Below, piece after piece: positions 14,301 to 22,112 of a stretch of DNA of 64,000 bases (its first letter is position 1; every line of letters starts with the position of its first letter). The stretch is taken from NCBI RefSeq assembly GCF_049306965.1, contig NC_133184.1:492501-556500 (forward strand), read 5' to 3'. The stretch comes from Danio rerio. Lineage: Eukaryota > Chordata > Actinopteri > Cypriniformes > Danionidae. Position numbers and translations under genes: made by a program. The notes beneath the pieces were generated by a model. That model had not been told where the DNA came from and ran no database searches. It saw only the letters and a program-made list of their open reading frames with translations.

Positions 14301-15328
14301 TTGTTGTTGTGTAAAACATATGCTGGAATAGGCGGTTTATTCGGCTGTGGTGACCTCTGAAAAATCAGGGGCTAGGAAAGCCGTAGGAAAGATTTCTTAA
14401 AACAAGACAATATTTTTGCTTGTTTAGAAAATGTTTCTTAATTTAAGAATTTTAGATATTTGCACTAGAAACAAGGCAAAGATTCAATGTAAAGAAAATA
14501 AATAAATAAAATAAAAGCATTTTTTGCAGTGCATTTACACTCTGGGCTGTATTTTAACGATCTATGTGGAAAGTCTAAAGCACATGGTGCAAAAGCACTG
14601 GATCCACTTGTATGGTCTAACAGGGTTGAGCTGATTCTCTTAATGAGTTCTGGCTGTGTTTTGAGCATAACCTGCATTAAACCAAGTCTCTCATTCCCTT
14701 TAAGAGTCAGTTGCATCGCTCCATGGTGCATTATTTACATGGCGACTCTGTAAGTGTAAAAACTGAACGCTTCACTTGCGAGAACACAGTTAAACAGAGC
14801 ATCTGCAGCGCAAAGGATAAAGAACGAGCCTCCTCCATTCAGCCTCTTTACTTTACTCCTTTACTTTACTCCTTTACTTTGGTGGAGTGAGGAAACGGTG
14901 GAAACTCTCTCCACTGAACACATCCATCAGCCCTCATATTGACGCAAAACATGAAAAATACTGTTCCACTGCTCTGAATATAGCAACACATCGCGTCAAA
15001 CACATGTTGCACCTCATTGCGCTGGGTGTATGATAGGACCCTATAAATGTGTTTTGTTTTTCAAATCTTTTTCTTAAATAAGTAACGATCCAACATGTGA
15101 TTTGTTTTCTCAGATGATCCTGAAAAGCAGTCAGCAGACCCGTTAGGAGTAACAATGGGAATCACCGTTCCTCTGATCTGTTTTCTTGTGCTGGTCATTG
15201 TATTGTTGTTGAGACGCGAGCACAAGAGGAACTGTGAGCTGAAGAAAAAGAAGGACTGTCTGTGGGCTGAAAACAACCCTCTTTCCCCTGTGCCGGGCGA
15301 CAGCTCATGTGCAGACAATCACACCTAG
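1338..15328 (+). CDS. EWI-family Ig-superfamily membrane receptor (CD101/IGSF3-like), 11 coding exons
   Basis: Single-pass cell-surface glycoprotein of the EWI family (CD101, IGSF3, PTGFRN, IGSF8), whose known members associate laterally with tetraspanins and other surface proteins. Exons: 1338-1398, 3431-3799, 4412-4828, 5301-5702, 5840-6223, 6370-6744, 7680-8063, 9871-10272, 10351-11157, 12905-13288, 15114-15328. Every junction is GT/AG and phase 1, and the joined length is 4200 nt (1399 residues plus stop). Ig1 opens with GPLYRVEG and closes with CHTPSTD, and Ig2 has HTHLSVTWY and WIQDPD; I recall these as hallmarks of CD101 and IGSF3. EWI itself appears in Ig4 and Ig8, with QWI, EWL and EWL in Ig2, Ig6 and Ig10. 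Ten Ig domains exceeds the seven to eight I recall for mammalian CD101/IGSF3. An ATTAAA near 15424 is the only weak poly(A) candidate seen. CD101 versus IGSF3 orthology is not settled here. Confidence 0.93.
1490..2860. repeat. Intron 1 local repeat cluster
   Basis: A unit holding CTTGACTGTGTGAAGTTGTA and GTAAACAGTAGATGGTTA occurs at about 1490-1862 and 2312-2645, with a more diverged part at 2645-2860. Between them, 1862-2280 carries two direct copies of a GTTTGAG-containing repeat. A (TA)n tract lies at 1443-1470. Confidence 0.6.
3431..3799 (+). CDS. Exon 2: Ig V-type domain 1
   Basis: Residues about 21-143. It contains GPLYRVEG, the first cysteine in FSIFCSVSG, and the second in FCHTPSTD, the EWI-family Ig1 signature. 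A run of 12 A at 3565-3576 encodes four lysines where relatives have a longer aromatic-rich loop. Confidence 0.9.
4412..4828 (+). CDS. Exon 3: Ig V-type domain 2
   Basis: Residues about 144-282. LECQVY supplies the first cysteine, HTHLSVTWYV the core tryptophan, and SDQGKFYCKTVQWIQDPD the second cysteine followed by a QWI variant of the EWI motif. Confidence 0.9.
5301..5702 (+). CDS. Exon 4: Ig V-type domain 3
   Basis: Residues about 283-416. IRCSVKAQ and YSVTWMKNG give the first cysteine and tryptophan, and EDQGQYQCEVWQES the second cysteine. The EWI position is not kept here. Confidence 0.9.
5840..6223 (+). CDS. Exon 5: Ig V-type domain 4 with EWI motif
   Basis: Residues about 417-544. 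VTCSVSGFKG and LSVSWQHK precede DSGEYRCIVSEWI, with the EWI tripeptide three residues after the second cysteine as in mammalian EWI proteins. Confidence 0.9.
6370..6744 (+). CDS. Exon 6: Ig V-type domain 5
   Basis: Residues about 545-669. LLCIVERPE, LAVRWMF and EGQYQCQVDAYQRG supply the Ig core. The motif position reads DAY, so this domain has lost EWI. Confidence 0.88.
7191..7588. mobile_element. Fold-back MITE family B (CCAGCTTAAACCAGCC termini)
   Basis: Near-palindromic 398-bp element rich in CAGCTGGTTTTAGCTGG-type words. Ends CCTGCTGAAAAATCCAGC and GCTGGATTTTTCAACAGG are inverted matches, flanked by TA. It lies in the intron between Ig5 and Ig6. A second copy is at 26556-26846. Confidence 0.8.
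7680..8063 (+). CDS. Exon 7: Ig V-type domain 6
   Basis: Residues about 670-797. IECSILKK, FTITWMIG and DSGQYLCEVEEWLQDP give the Ig core and an EWL motif. The acceptor lies 91 bp beyond a fold-back transposon (7191-7588). Confidence 0.9.
8200..8665 (+). mobile_element. SINE3-type retroposon with 5S rRNA-derived head
   Basis: GAAGCTAAGCAGGGCTGTAA then GTCAGTACCTGAATGGGAGA and CCACATGGGAA follow the 3' half of 5S rRNA (internal promoter region). A body follows, then a tail GATTTGAGTGTCTAGAAAAT with ATTATTATAAT, like CR1-type LINE ends. SINE3 of zebrafish has this architecture. It is not a functional 5S gene. Confidence 0.82.
8790..9480. repeat. Unassigned DNA-transposon-like repeat
   Basis: Contains CACACCAGACCAATGAAGC near the left end and CTGTCTGCCCGG at the right. 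The segment 9200-9480 is an inverted relative of 49970-50260 (CCTTCCCAAAGCACATAAACA versus TTTATGTGCTTTAGGAAGG). Confidence 0.5.
9517..9716. mobile_element. Teleost MITE (CACCCCTG-ended, CTGCAGGAAGGT core)
   Basis: Inverted halves CCTTCCTGCAGATTTCAGCT and AGCTGAAGTCTGCAGGAAGG around an AGGTGTGTTTGATCAGG segment. It is a relative of the element at 52123-52313. Confidence 0.6.
9871..10272 (+). CDS. Exon 8: Ig V-type domain 7
   Basis: Residues about 798-931. LNCSVDGSG, YSLTWFF and DRGRYHCQAQQYQVDC. It shares extra features with Ig9: a Y-x-x-T/R-W-F/I-F core, SYDPELAGRL versus GNQQLKDRL, and a QVDCKGHW versus QLDCEGRW segment, so it is the duplicate partner of Ig9. Confidence 0.9.
10351..11157 (+). 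CDS. Exon 9: fused exon carrying Ig domains 8 and 9
   Basis: One open 807-nt exon encodes residues about 932-1200. Ig8 has FTIDCIID, FEVTWSKG and CQVVEWIQ (true EWI). Ig9 has LECTLSVK, YNLRWIF and CRVEMFQLDC. The domains meet near 10740 without an intron, whereas all other domains in this gene have their own exon. The usual phase-1 intron has apparently been lost between them. Confidence 0.92.
11310..11368. repeat. Poly(A) and (TA)n microsatellite
   Basis: About 30 A followed by about 13 TA units in the intron after the fused Ig8-Ig9 exon. Confidence 0.95.
11871..12270. mobile_element. Fold-back MITE family A, full copy
   Basis: 400-bp near-palindrome. Left end CACTGCAAAAAATGCTTTTC and right end GAAAAGCATTTTTGCAGT are inverted matches, with arms of almost 200 bp and CTAC on both sides. 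Full, half or split copies recur across the window (780, 14390, 24990, 26265, 30345, 51645, 52397, 57300, 62666). Confidence 0.85.
12905..13288 (+). CDS. Exon 10: Ig V-type domain 10
   Basis: Residues about 1201-1328. FTADCIIAS, FQVTWFKV, DGTLHSALNDKYLVF and YYCQVEEWLH. It is a close copy of Ig8 (DGTLHSAINDKDLVF in Ig8), marking the second half of a duplicated domain pair. Confidence 0.92.
13289..15113 (+). other. Last intron of the Ig gene
   Basis: Holds a broken DANA-like tail (about 14085-14370, GTAAAACATATGCTGGAATA) with other sequence inserted in it, and a half copy of MITE family A (14390-14535). The remainder is unassigned. Confidence 0.6.
15114..15328 (+). CDS. Exon 11: transmembrane segment and cytoplasmic tail
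   Basis: Residues about 1329-1399. A short linker is followed by a hydrophobic span (LGVTMGITVPLICFLVLV then IVLLL). RREHKRN and KKKK stop-transfer residues come next, then a tail with LWAENNPLSP, ending at TAG 15326-15328. Confidence 0.9.
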
Positions 15329-16262
15329 CCTCTCCGCCACAGCACTGTGATAGTATTTTTACTAATAGTTATCAACTTTGAATGTGTCTACAAGACTCTG
15401 ACTACGTTTGCAAGAACATCAGTTATTAAACTATTGACCTTAATCTGAATAAGGCAATAATATGATTAAGGTGTTTACATGAGTTGCTTACATGTTTCTT
15501 TCATGATCCCCCAAGTTCTCCAATCTGTCCTCAGTTTCGAATTATTATTTTTTTACTTCAGCTGTGGTTCGTCAGTTTCACCTTCATTCAGCAATATGTC
15601 ATTCATGCCCCGTGACAAACCGTGAGGTGCTGGATGAGAGTATGAAGGACTGATAGGAGAGAGTTTAAGTTTTATACTGCACACCAAATGGAAACTTCTG
15701 CATTTCCAAAGTTGAATTTTTAAAGTTGTGTTTCAAGAGTTCACACTCAGCTGATGATTGATTATAAAGCGTGTTTTGCATGCTGTCCTGGGAGAGAGCC
15801 CTGAGCTCATGAGATCCTCGAGCCCTGGGCTCCCTCCTGTTTGCAAGGCGAGAGTGGAGTTTGAGCTCAGGCAGATCTGGAGAACTGATGAAGTGATCGC
15901 TCTCAAGAGATGACTACTGACTAGCAGCATGTCTATGATGCTGATTTAGATTAGTCAATTAACTTAAGCTGTGTTTTTTGACGGTGATAGGAAACCGAGG
16001 AACCCTGGGGAAACCCACGTGACCAAGGGGAGAAGCATATTGTACAAATGAATATGAATTAGCCACTGAATCAGAAAGGCACACAGTGCTGTGAGACTGA
16101 GTCGGCACTGATTCATACTCTAAGCAAACATTAGTTCGCTGTAAATAGCACACAGGTGGTGTTGCAGTGTTAAATCTTTCTCTCTAAATACATTACGCAT
16201 ATGAGCTTGTTATTTTTTATTTGATTTATGTCTTATTTTTCTACATTGTGAAGTGTGAAATG
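15329..16262. other. 3' flank of the Ig gene
   Basis: No ORF with support and no recognised repeat. It probably includes the 3' UTR, but no AATAAA was found. Confidence 0.4.
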
Positions 16263-16839
16263 CAACCCAGGCTCATCCTGGAAACGTAGCCCCGTGGACG
16301 TTTCTGGAGACAACAAAACAGGTAATATTTACGGGAGGTAAATATTTGTGCAGTTTTTTGTTTTCCATCATCGTTGTCATTTGCACCCGCGCTGTTTTCG
16401 CTTAAAAAGCCGCTATCGAGCGACCCAGCCACCCTCCTCCTCCTTCTTCCCTAAACCCAAGCGACGATTTACAAAAGGCGCCCAGAAAAAGCAAAGCCCT
16501 CGTCCAATTTTGACCTTGTTTTTGGATTTCACAGTATTCTCTTCTGGTTATGAACTTGTTCACTTTATTTTTTTTGGATTCTGTTTTTTGTCTTACCTGA
16601 CAAGCCGCGGCCGCCTCCTTCTCCGGGTCTCCGCTCAGCCGACGTAACACGACAAGCTAACCAGACAAACTGGATGCGGCGGAAAAGCCCTCCACACGGA
16701 GGAGGTAAGCCCTCTACCGGCGAGCGTAAGAGTTATTTCCCTTGAAATACCGAAATGCAGCCATACGTAACTCCGGCCACATAAATGGCAGTCTCCAGAA
16801 ACGTCTGCAGGGCTACCTTTCCAGAATGAGCTTGGGTTG
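16263..16839. mobile_element. Nonautonomous hAT-like DNA transposon, copy 1
   Basis: Ends CAACCCAGGCTCATCCTGG and CCAGAATGAGCTTGGGTTG are inverted repeats. It is flanked by a perfect 8-bp duplication GTGAAATG at 16255-16262 and 16840-16847, as hAT transposases make. The interior is GC-rich and has no transposase. Confidence 0.85.
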
Positions 16840-16847
16840 GTGAAATG

Positions 16848-18370
16848 CATTAGTGATGGCAGACATATGAGAAGCATTTCCTCTCTTATTAAAGCATGTA
16901 TTTTACTGATGAATGATAGTGTCAGTTGACTTTATTTCTCTCTGCTGTCCACAGACATGTTTGCGCTTGATTAAATGATTGTTTACAGCTGTATCATATA
17001 ATAACATTCAGAATGTGATTCTGCAGTTTATAAACTCATTCAGATGCTTTATTTTCCATTAAAGTGAATGAAATTGATAGTCCATGTCTCTCTTTACGCT
17101 AGCTTCACCTATTCTGCCTCTTTTTTACATGCTGCGTCTCTGCTGTGTCTAGAGTGTGTGTGTGTGTGTTTGAGTTGATAATATCACACAGGTAGTGTTC
17201 TCCAGCTCTCTGAAACTGACCCTTTCAGGCTTTGATCCTAATTGGGGTGTTTTGGTGACTGTCGCTTTAAATGCAAATGAGATTGTGCTCTATTCAGAAG
17301 AGGGCGGAGCTACAGACGGATGTAAAACAGCAGTGTGTGTGTTGTGAGTGCTGGTCAGGTGTGTGTGTGCGCTTCAGTGTGAGTGTGTGTTGATGCTTCT
17401 GTCAGTCTATGTCGCTCCTGTCGCTGTTCATCTAAAGCTCCACATCTATAATGCTCTTAGTCTATGCTGACATCATCTTCAGCAGCTCAAACACTCTAAT
17501 GGCTAATGGACAGACGGCTGCTTCTCACTCAGGCCTGCTGGACATGCTAATGAGATGGAGAGATGGGCACTAGTGGGCGGAGCTTTCCCCCTCTGATGAC
17601 ACGTACAAAGTGAGAATGTCAATCAAAGTGTTTCACTCATCAAGTCTATTATAAAAAATGAATACTGGATGTATTGACACACTGCTGACTGAATTTTGCA
17701 TAATAGGCGCCTTTAAGGGTAACAGCACAGCAGCTGCGGTCACTGACTCATGCTGATAGTCATTTCCATGGTAGACAGGAAGATCAGACGATGAGCAGAT
17801 CTGCTCAACAATCCTCATTCAGCGCTTGTGGCTTTTTTTATTGCTCAAGTGTGTTGAGCAGACCGCGCAATCAGAGGAAACGCATTTCATTGCATAAACA
17901 CATTGCATGACTGTCTGACACTATTAACCACTAGTCTAGACCCTGAAGATGCAGATAGTCTAGTGTAAGTTATACAGGAAAGCTTCAATAGGGTTTATTA
18001 TATATCTGCCTTTATATGTGTGCTTTGTATGTGATGACATTTTGTTGACACTTCAGTTTGTCATGAAATGTTCTGACCAATCAAATGCGCTCTAGTGGCT
18101 GACATGCCCTGCCCCCTTCTTCTCATTGGCTGTTCATTTGATCCACTTGAGCTCAAACACTCTCATTGGCAAAGCTGTGAGACTGTTTTTTTTTTTAAGG
18201 GGAGGAGCTACTCTATGCCCCACCCTCTCCATGTTTTAGTGGAGATTACGTCAAACATTTAATAAAAAAATGTGCATTTCAAAGCATTTCACGGGAACTA
18301 TTCTATTTCTGATCATCAAAAAATAGCATTTAATTAAGTTTAATTACATGATAAAAACGTATAGTGTTTT
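16848..18370. other. Intergenic sequence, unassigned
   Basis: No supported gene. It contains short GT tracts (17157-17170, 17334-17390) and segments such as GGGCGGAGCTACAGACGG that look like old interspersed repeats, not identified. Confidence 0.4.
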
Positions 18371-18985
18371 GAAACTGTGCTACAGTAAAGTGTGTTGTAC
18401 ACTTAATTAATGAATGCTCCACCACTCTGTAATATTAACTATAATGAACTGATAAACACTGTACTATACTTTAGTTTTTACTACAGTAAACTGTGGTGTA
18501 GTGTAGTATAATATACACTAGAGTTTATCTAAACTACAGTATTGGCTCATTTGATTATATTGCTGTAGTTTTGTTACCATAGCAACTGTAGAATCACAAC
18601 AACAGATTGATTGTATTTGTTTTGTTACCATAGTAACCATGGAATGACCGCAACAAATGAATTTTTATAGTTGCTGAGTTACCATAGCAACTGTACAATC
18701 GCCACAACATATTAATTGCTATAGTTGTTGTGTTACCATAGCAACTGTAGAATCACCGCAACAGATTAAATACTGTAAAATGTAGTATTGCCTTAGTAAC
18801 TATGGAATGACCAAAACAGATTAATTTCTATAGTTGTTGTGTTACCATAGCAACTGTAGAATCACCACAACAGATTGTATACTACTACAGTATGGCTCCA
18901 AAACATTACAGTATTGGGTATATTACTATATTACTATGGTATATTTTTATGTTGGTTAATACTGTACAGTAATTTAAAGCTTCAC
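18370..18985 (+). repeat. Interspersed element with internal X-box minisatellite, copy 1
   Basis: Units of about 50 bp carry GTTACCATAGCAACTGTAGA and CACAACAGATTAATT. The intact 14-bp X-box-like core occurs five times (18573, 18624, 18678, 18732, 18841). Outer sequences (TACTTTAGTTTTTACTACAG, then CAGTAAACTGTGGTG) match the reverse strand of the copy at 61500-62175, so this is a dispersed element. Confidence 0.75.
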
Positions 18986-20264
18986 CAAACAGTACAAACT
19001 TGAATACAATTTGAAGACATTTTAGATTTTTGGGAGATAATTTTAATTTAAAGAGTGCTAATTTCTGCTACTTTTTTTGGTTTATGATTTCAGTCTATTT
19101 TTTGTATTACTATATATTACTATCACACCTAAATAAAGTTGCAACATCTATATTCACTTATATGGTGGGGAAAAAAACTAAATAAAGTTGTAATAACTAT
19201 ATATTTACTAATATGCTGGAAAGAAACTGCAGATTATTTTCAGTCGCACAAGTTATTTTTGTAGCTTTTCTGCATTTCCCCGCTTACATTTTTGTTGAAA
19301 TGCTCTCTGCTGAGTTTAGTGTGCAGAGAAGGCATTTAGAAATCGTATTTGCTTTTCACAAAAATGCTTCTGTCAGATTTTGCTTCATCTTGCATTTGTA
19401 TTGTGTGTGTGGATTGATGTCGCCCTCTTGTGGTGAAAGTGGCTCCCACAGCAAGATTGTCCATTCATTCATGCAAAACCGGTGTCGATTTGTTTAAACA
19501 TGTCAGATTGTCCTACCTCCCATGTAAAAAGTAGGCAACTCATTTGGATGACACAATGTATGTACCCATCAGATTTGGCTATCAGTGTATGTTAACGTGG
19601 AGTAATGTGATATGAAGCTGTAATATAGCTTTCCTACCTAATTCATAACCCCAACCACAGAACCATTCCAATAGTGTTGAAGCATCATCTGATGGGAACG
19701 AAAGAATGTCAGGACACCGGAGCAGTTTAAATCAAACATGATACTCACAAACCATCACAAAGCTGACAAATATCAGCAAAACATGCATAGTATTAAAAAC
19801 AAAGGTTTTTTTAAAAAAATCTTCTATGTTAAATACTTTAATTTCAATTAATTTATTTCACAACAAGAAGAAACAAGACAAAATCTCTTCTTGATTTAAG
19901 AATGTTAGACTAGAAACAAGACCAACAATACAAATTCATTCATTCATTTTCAGCTTAGTCCCTTTATTAATCCGGGTTCGCCACAGGGGAATGAACCGCC
20001 AACAAACTCTTATTTGTAAAGTAGAAAAAGCATCTGAAGGGCAGTTTGCTATTTTCTCATTACACTCTCTGCTGATGCAGGTTATCTTTGGCTACTGATG
20101 CAGTTTTATTTGATTCTTAATTTCCCTTACATGCATGTTAATGAAATCATATTGTGTTTAACAACAGTTGTTTGTCAGTTTATGCACTTTAAAAAGTGTT
20201 TAATTTATTTTTTATTAAAAAAAATGTGATACGTGATTTTTTTTATTTGCTTGTGTTGTGCTCT
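18986..20264. other. Intergenic sequence with a DANA tail fragment
   Basis: A minus-orientation DANA 3' fragment lies at 19939-20006 (TTTTCAGCTTAGTCCCTTTA). The rest shows no supported gene. Confidence 0.6.
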
Positions 20265-20418
20265 TGGGGTGGTTCGGTGGCACAGTGGTTAGCACTGTCA
20301 CCTCACAGCACTGGTTCAAGCCTTTGTTGGGTCAGTTGGCGTTTCTGTGTGGAGTTTGCATGTTCTCCCAGTGTTGACGTGGGTTTCCTCAAGGTGCTCC
20401 GGTTTCCCCCACAGTCAT
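20265..20418 (+). repeat. DANA SINE, 5' part
   Basis: GGTGGCACAGTGGTTAGCAC is the tRNA-like head, followed by GTTTCTGTGTGGAGTTTGCA and CCGGTTTCCCCCACAGTC. It abuts the first unit of the tandem array. Confidence 0.8.
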
Positions 20419-20419
20419 C

Positions 20420-21757
20420 ACCACCTGACACTAGATAGCGCTTCATGAACTTGCAGTTCATGATTATAAAGGTTTAACGACAGTCTTATGAACACAGTTC
20501 AAATAGAGTCTTAACAATGCTATCGTAACGTTTGTTCCGCATTCATACCAAAGTGTTTTTTTGAGCAGACTGAACGTGCAAAATCACCACCTGACACTAG
20601 ATGGTGCTTAATGAACTAGCAAGTCATGATTATAAAGGCTTAACGACAGCCTTACGAGCACTTCAAATACAATGCTATCGTAACGTTTTTCCGCATTCAT
20701 ACCAAAGCGATTTTTTGAGCAGACTGAACGTGCAAAATCACCACCTGACACTAGATAGTGCTTTATGAACTTGCAAGTCATGATTATAAAGGCTTAATGA
20801 CAGTCGTATGAACCCTTGAAGTGCAGTGTTGCATAACGTTTTTCTGCATTCACACCAAGGCGATTTTGTGAGCAGACTGAACATGCAAAATCAACACCTG
20901 ACACTAGATAGTGCTATATGAACTTGTAAGTCATGATTATAAAGGTTTAACGACAGTCTTATGAACACCCCTTTAAATACAGTCTTAACAATGCTATCAT
21001 AATGTTTTTTTTTTCACATTCATACCAAAGCAATTTTTTGAGCAGACTGAATGCGGAAAATCACCACCTGACACTAGATGGTGCTTCATGAACTTGCAAA
21101 TCATGATTATAAAGGCTTAATGACAGCCTTATGAACCCCTTGAAGTGCAGTGTTATCATAACGTTTTTTCGCATTCATGCCAAAGCGTTTTTTTGAGCAG
21201 ACTGAATGCGCAAAACCAACACCTGACACGACATAGTGCTTAATGAACTTGCAGGTCATGATTATAAAGGTTTAACGACAGTCTTATGAACACCCCTTCA
21301 AATACAGTCTTAACGTTTCCTGCATTCATACCAAAGCGATTCTTTGCAAGTAGGTATCGCTGGAGCCCGGAGACCTCCAAGTGGGAGGGACTTAAGCCAC
21401 AAGTAGGTTGGGTTTAAGTGGTGTAGGTGGAGAGTAGACATTAATAAAACACATCAGGTTACTGTGAGGTTGGGTTTAGGGTTAGGTGTAGACATTCATA
21501 AAGCACAATATTGAACTCTAAATACGACTAAATAAATAAAATAAAAACCACACCAGGTTTGCACAGCCCACTTGGAGCTCGAAGACTAACCCACTTGGAG
21601 CTGGCTCCAACCTCCGTTTATACCCTTTGAGCAGACTGAACGCGCAATATCACCACCTGACACTAGATGGCATTTAATGTACTTGCAAGTCATGATCATA
21701 AAGGTTTAATGACAGTCTTATGAACACCCCTTGAAGGGAAGTGTTACTGTAGCGTTA
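20420..21757. repeat. 160-bp tandem array, 3' flank block of the zinc-finger gene
   Basis: About seven units of 150-170 bp, each with CACCTGACACTAGATAG/TGG, GTCATGATTATAAAGG and GCATTCATACCAAAGCGA. One unit is split by a 280-bp insert (about 21343-21626) bounded by inverted ACCTCCAAGTGGG / CCCACTTGGAGC. The block ends at the zinc-finger stop codon. Confidence 0.9.
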
Positions 21758-22112
21758 CTCCGCAGTGCTCTTGACTCTGGCTCTGGTTTTGGAGCGCGTG
21801 TTGACCTCTGAAGTGCTCTGTGTTTGGGACGCAGCCGAATGCAGCTCATACAGAGGATCATGCGAATCCTCCTCCTCCTCCTTCTTCACACACTGATGTG
21901 CGTCCCGCTGGTGTTTGCGGCAGTGTTTCTCGAAGGTGGACATTTTCACAAACGTCTGGTTGCACACTTTGCAGTGGAAGAGCTGCTGTCCGTTGAGTAA
22001 GTGCGGGTGTGAGGATTGAGTGAAGGCCACGGAGCAAACGCTGCAGCACAGAGGCGCTTCTGTTAATGCAGACTGGTGGCTCTTCTCATGGTGTTTCAGT
22101 ATGGAGAGAGAC
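21755..22112 (-). CDS. Zinc-finger gene exon C (last coding exon)
   Basis: Acceptor CTCTGCAG at 22120-22113 resumes the split finger ([12 protein letters not shown]). The exon has no repeat units until its very end, where the stop codon at 21757-21755 sits against the first flanking array unit. The last few codons align with the CCGCATTC part of that unit. Confidence 0.83.

Noticed and set aside
20265-20330. Possible tRNA gene
   Set aside because: The tRNA-like head belongs to a DANA SINE and has no intact cloverleaf that I can see.
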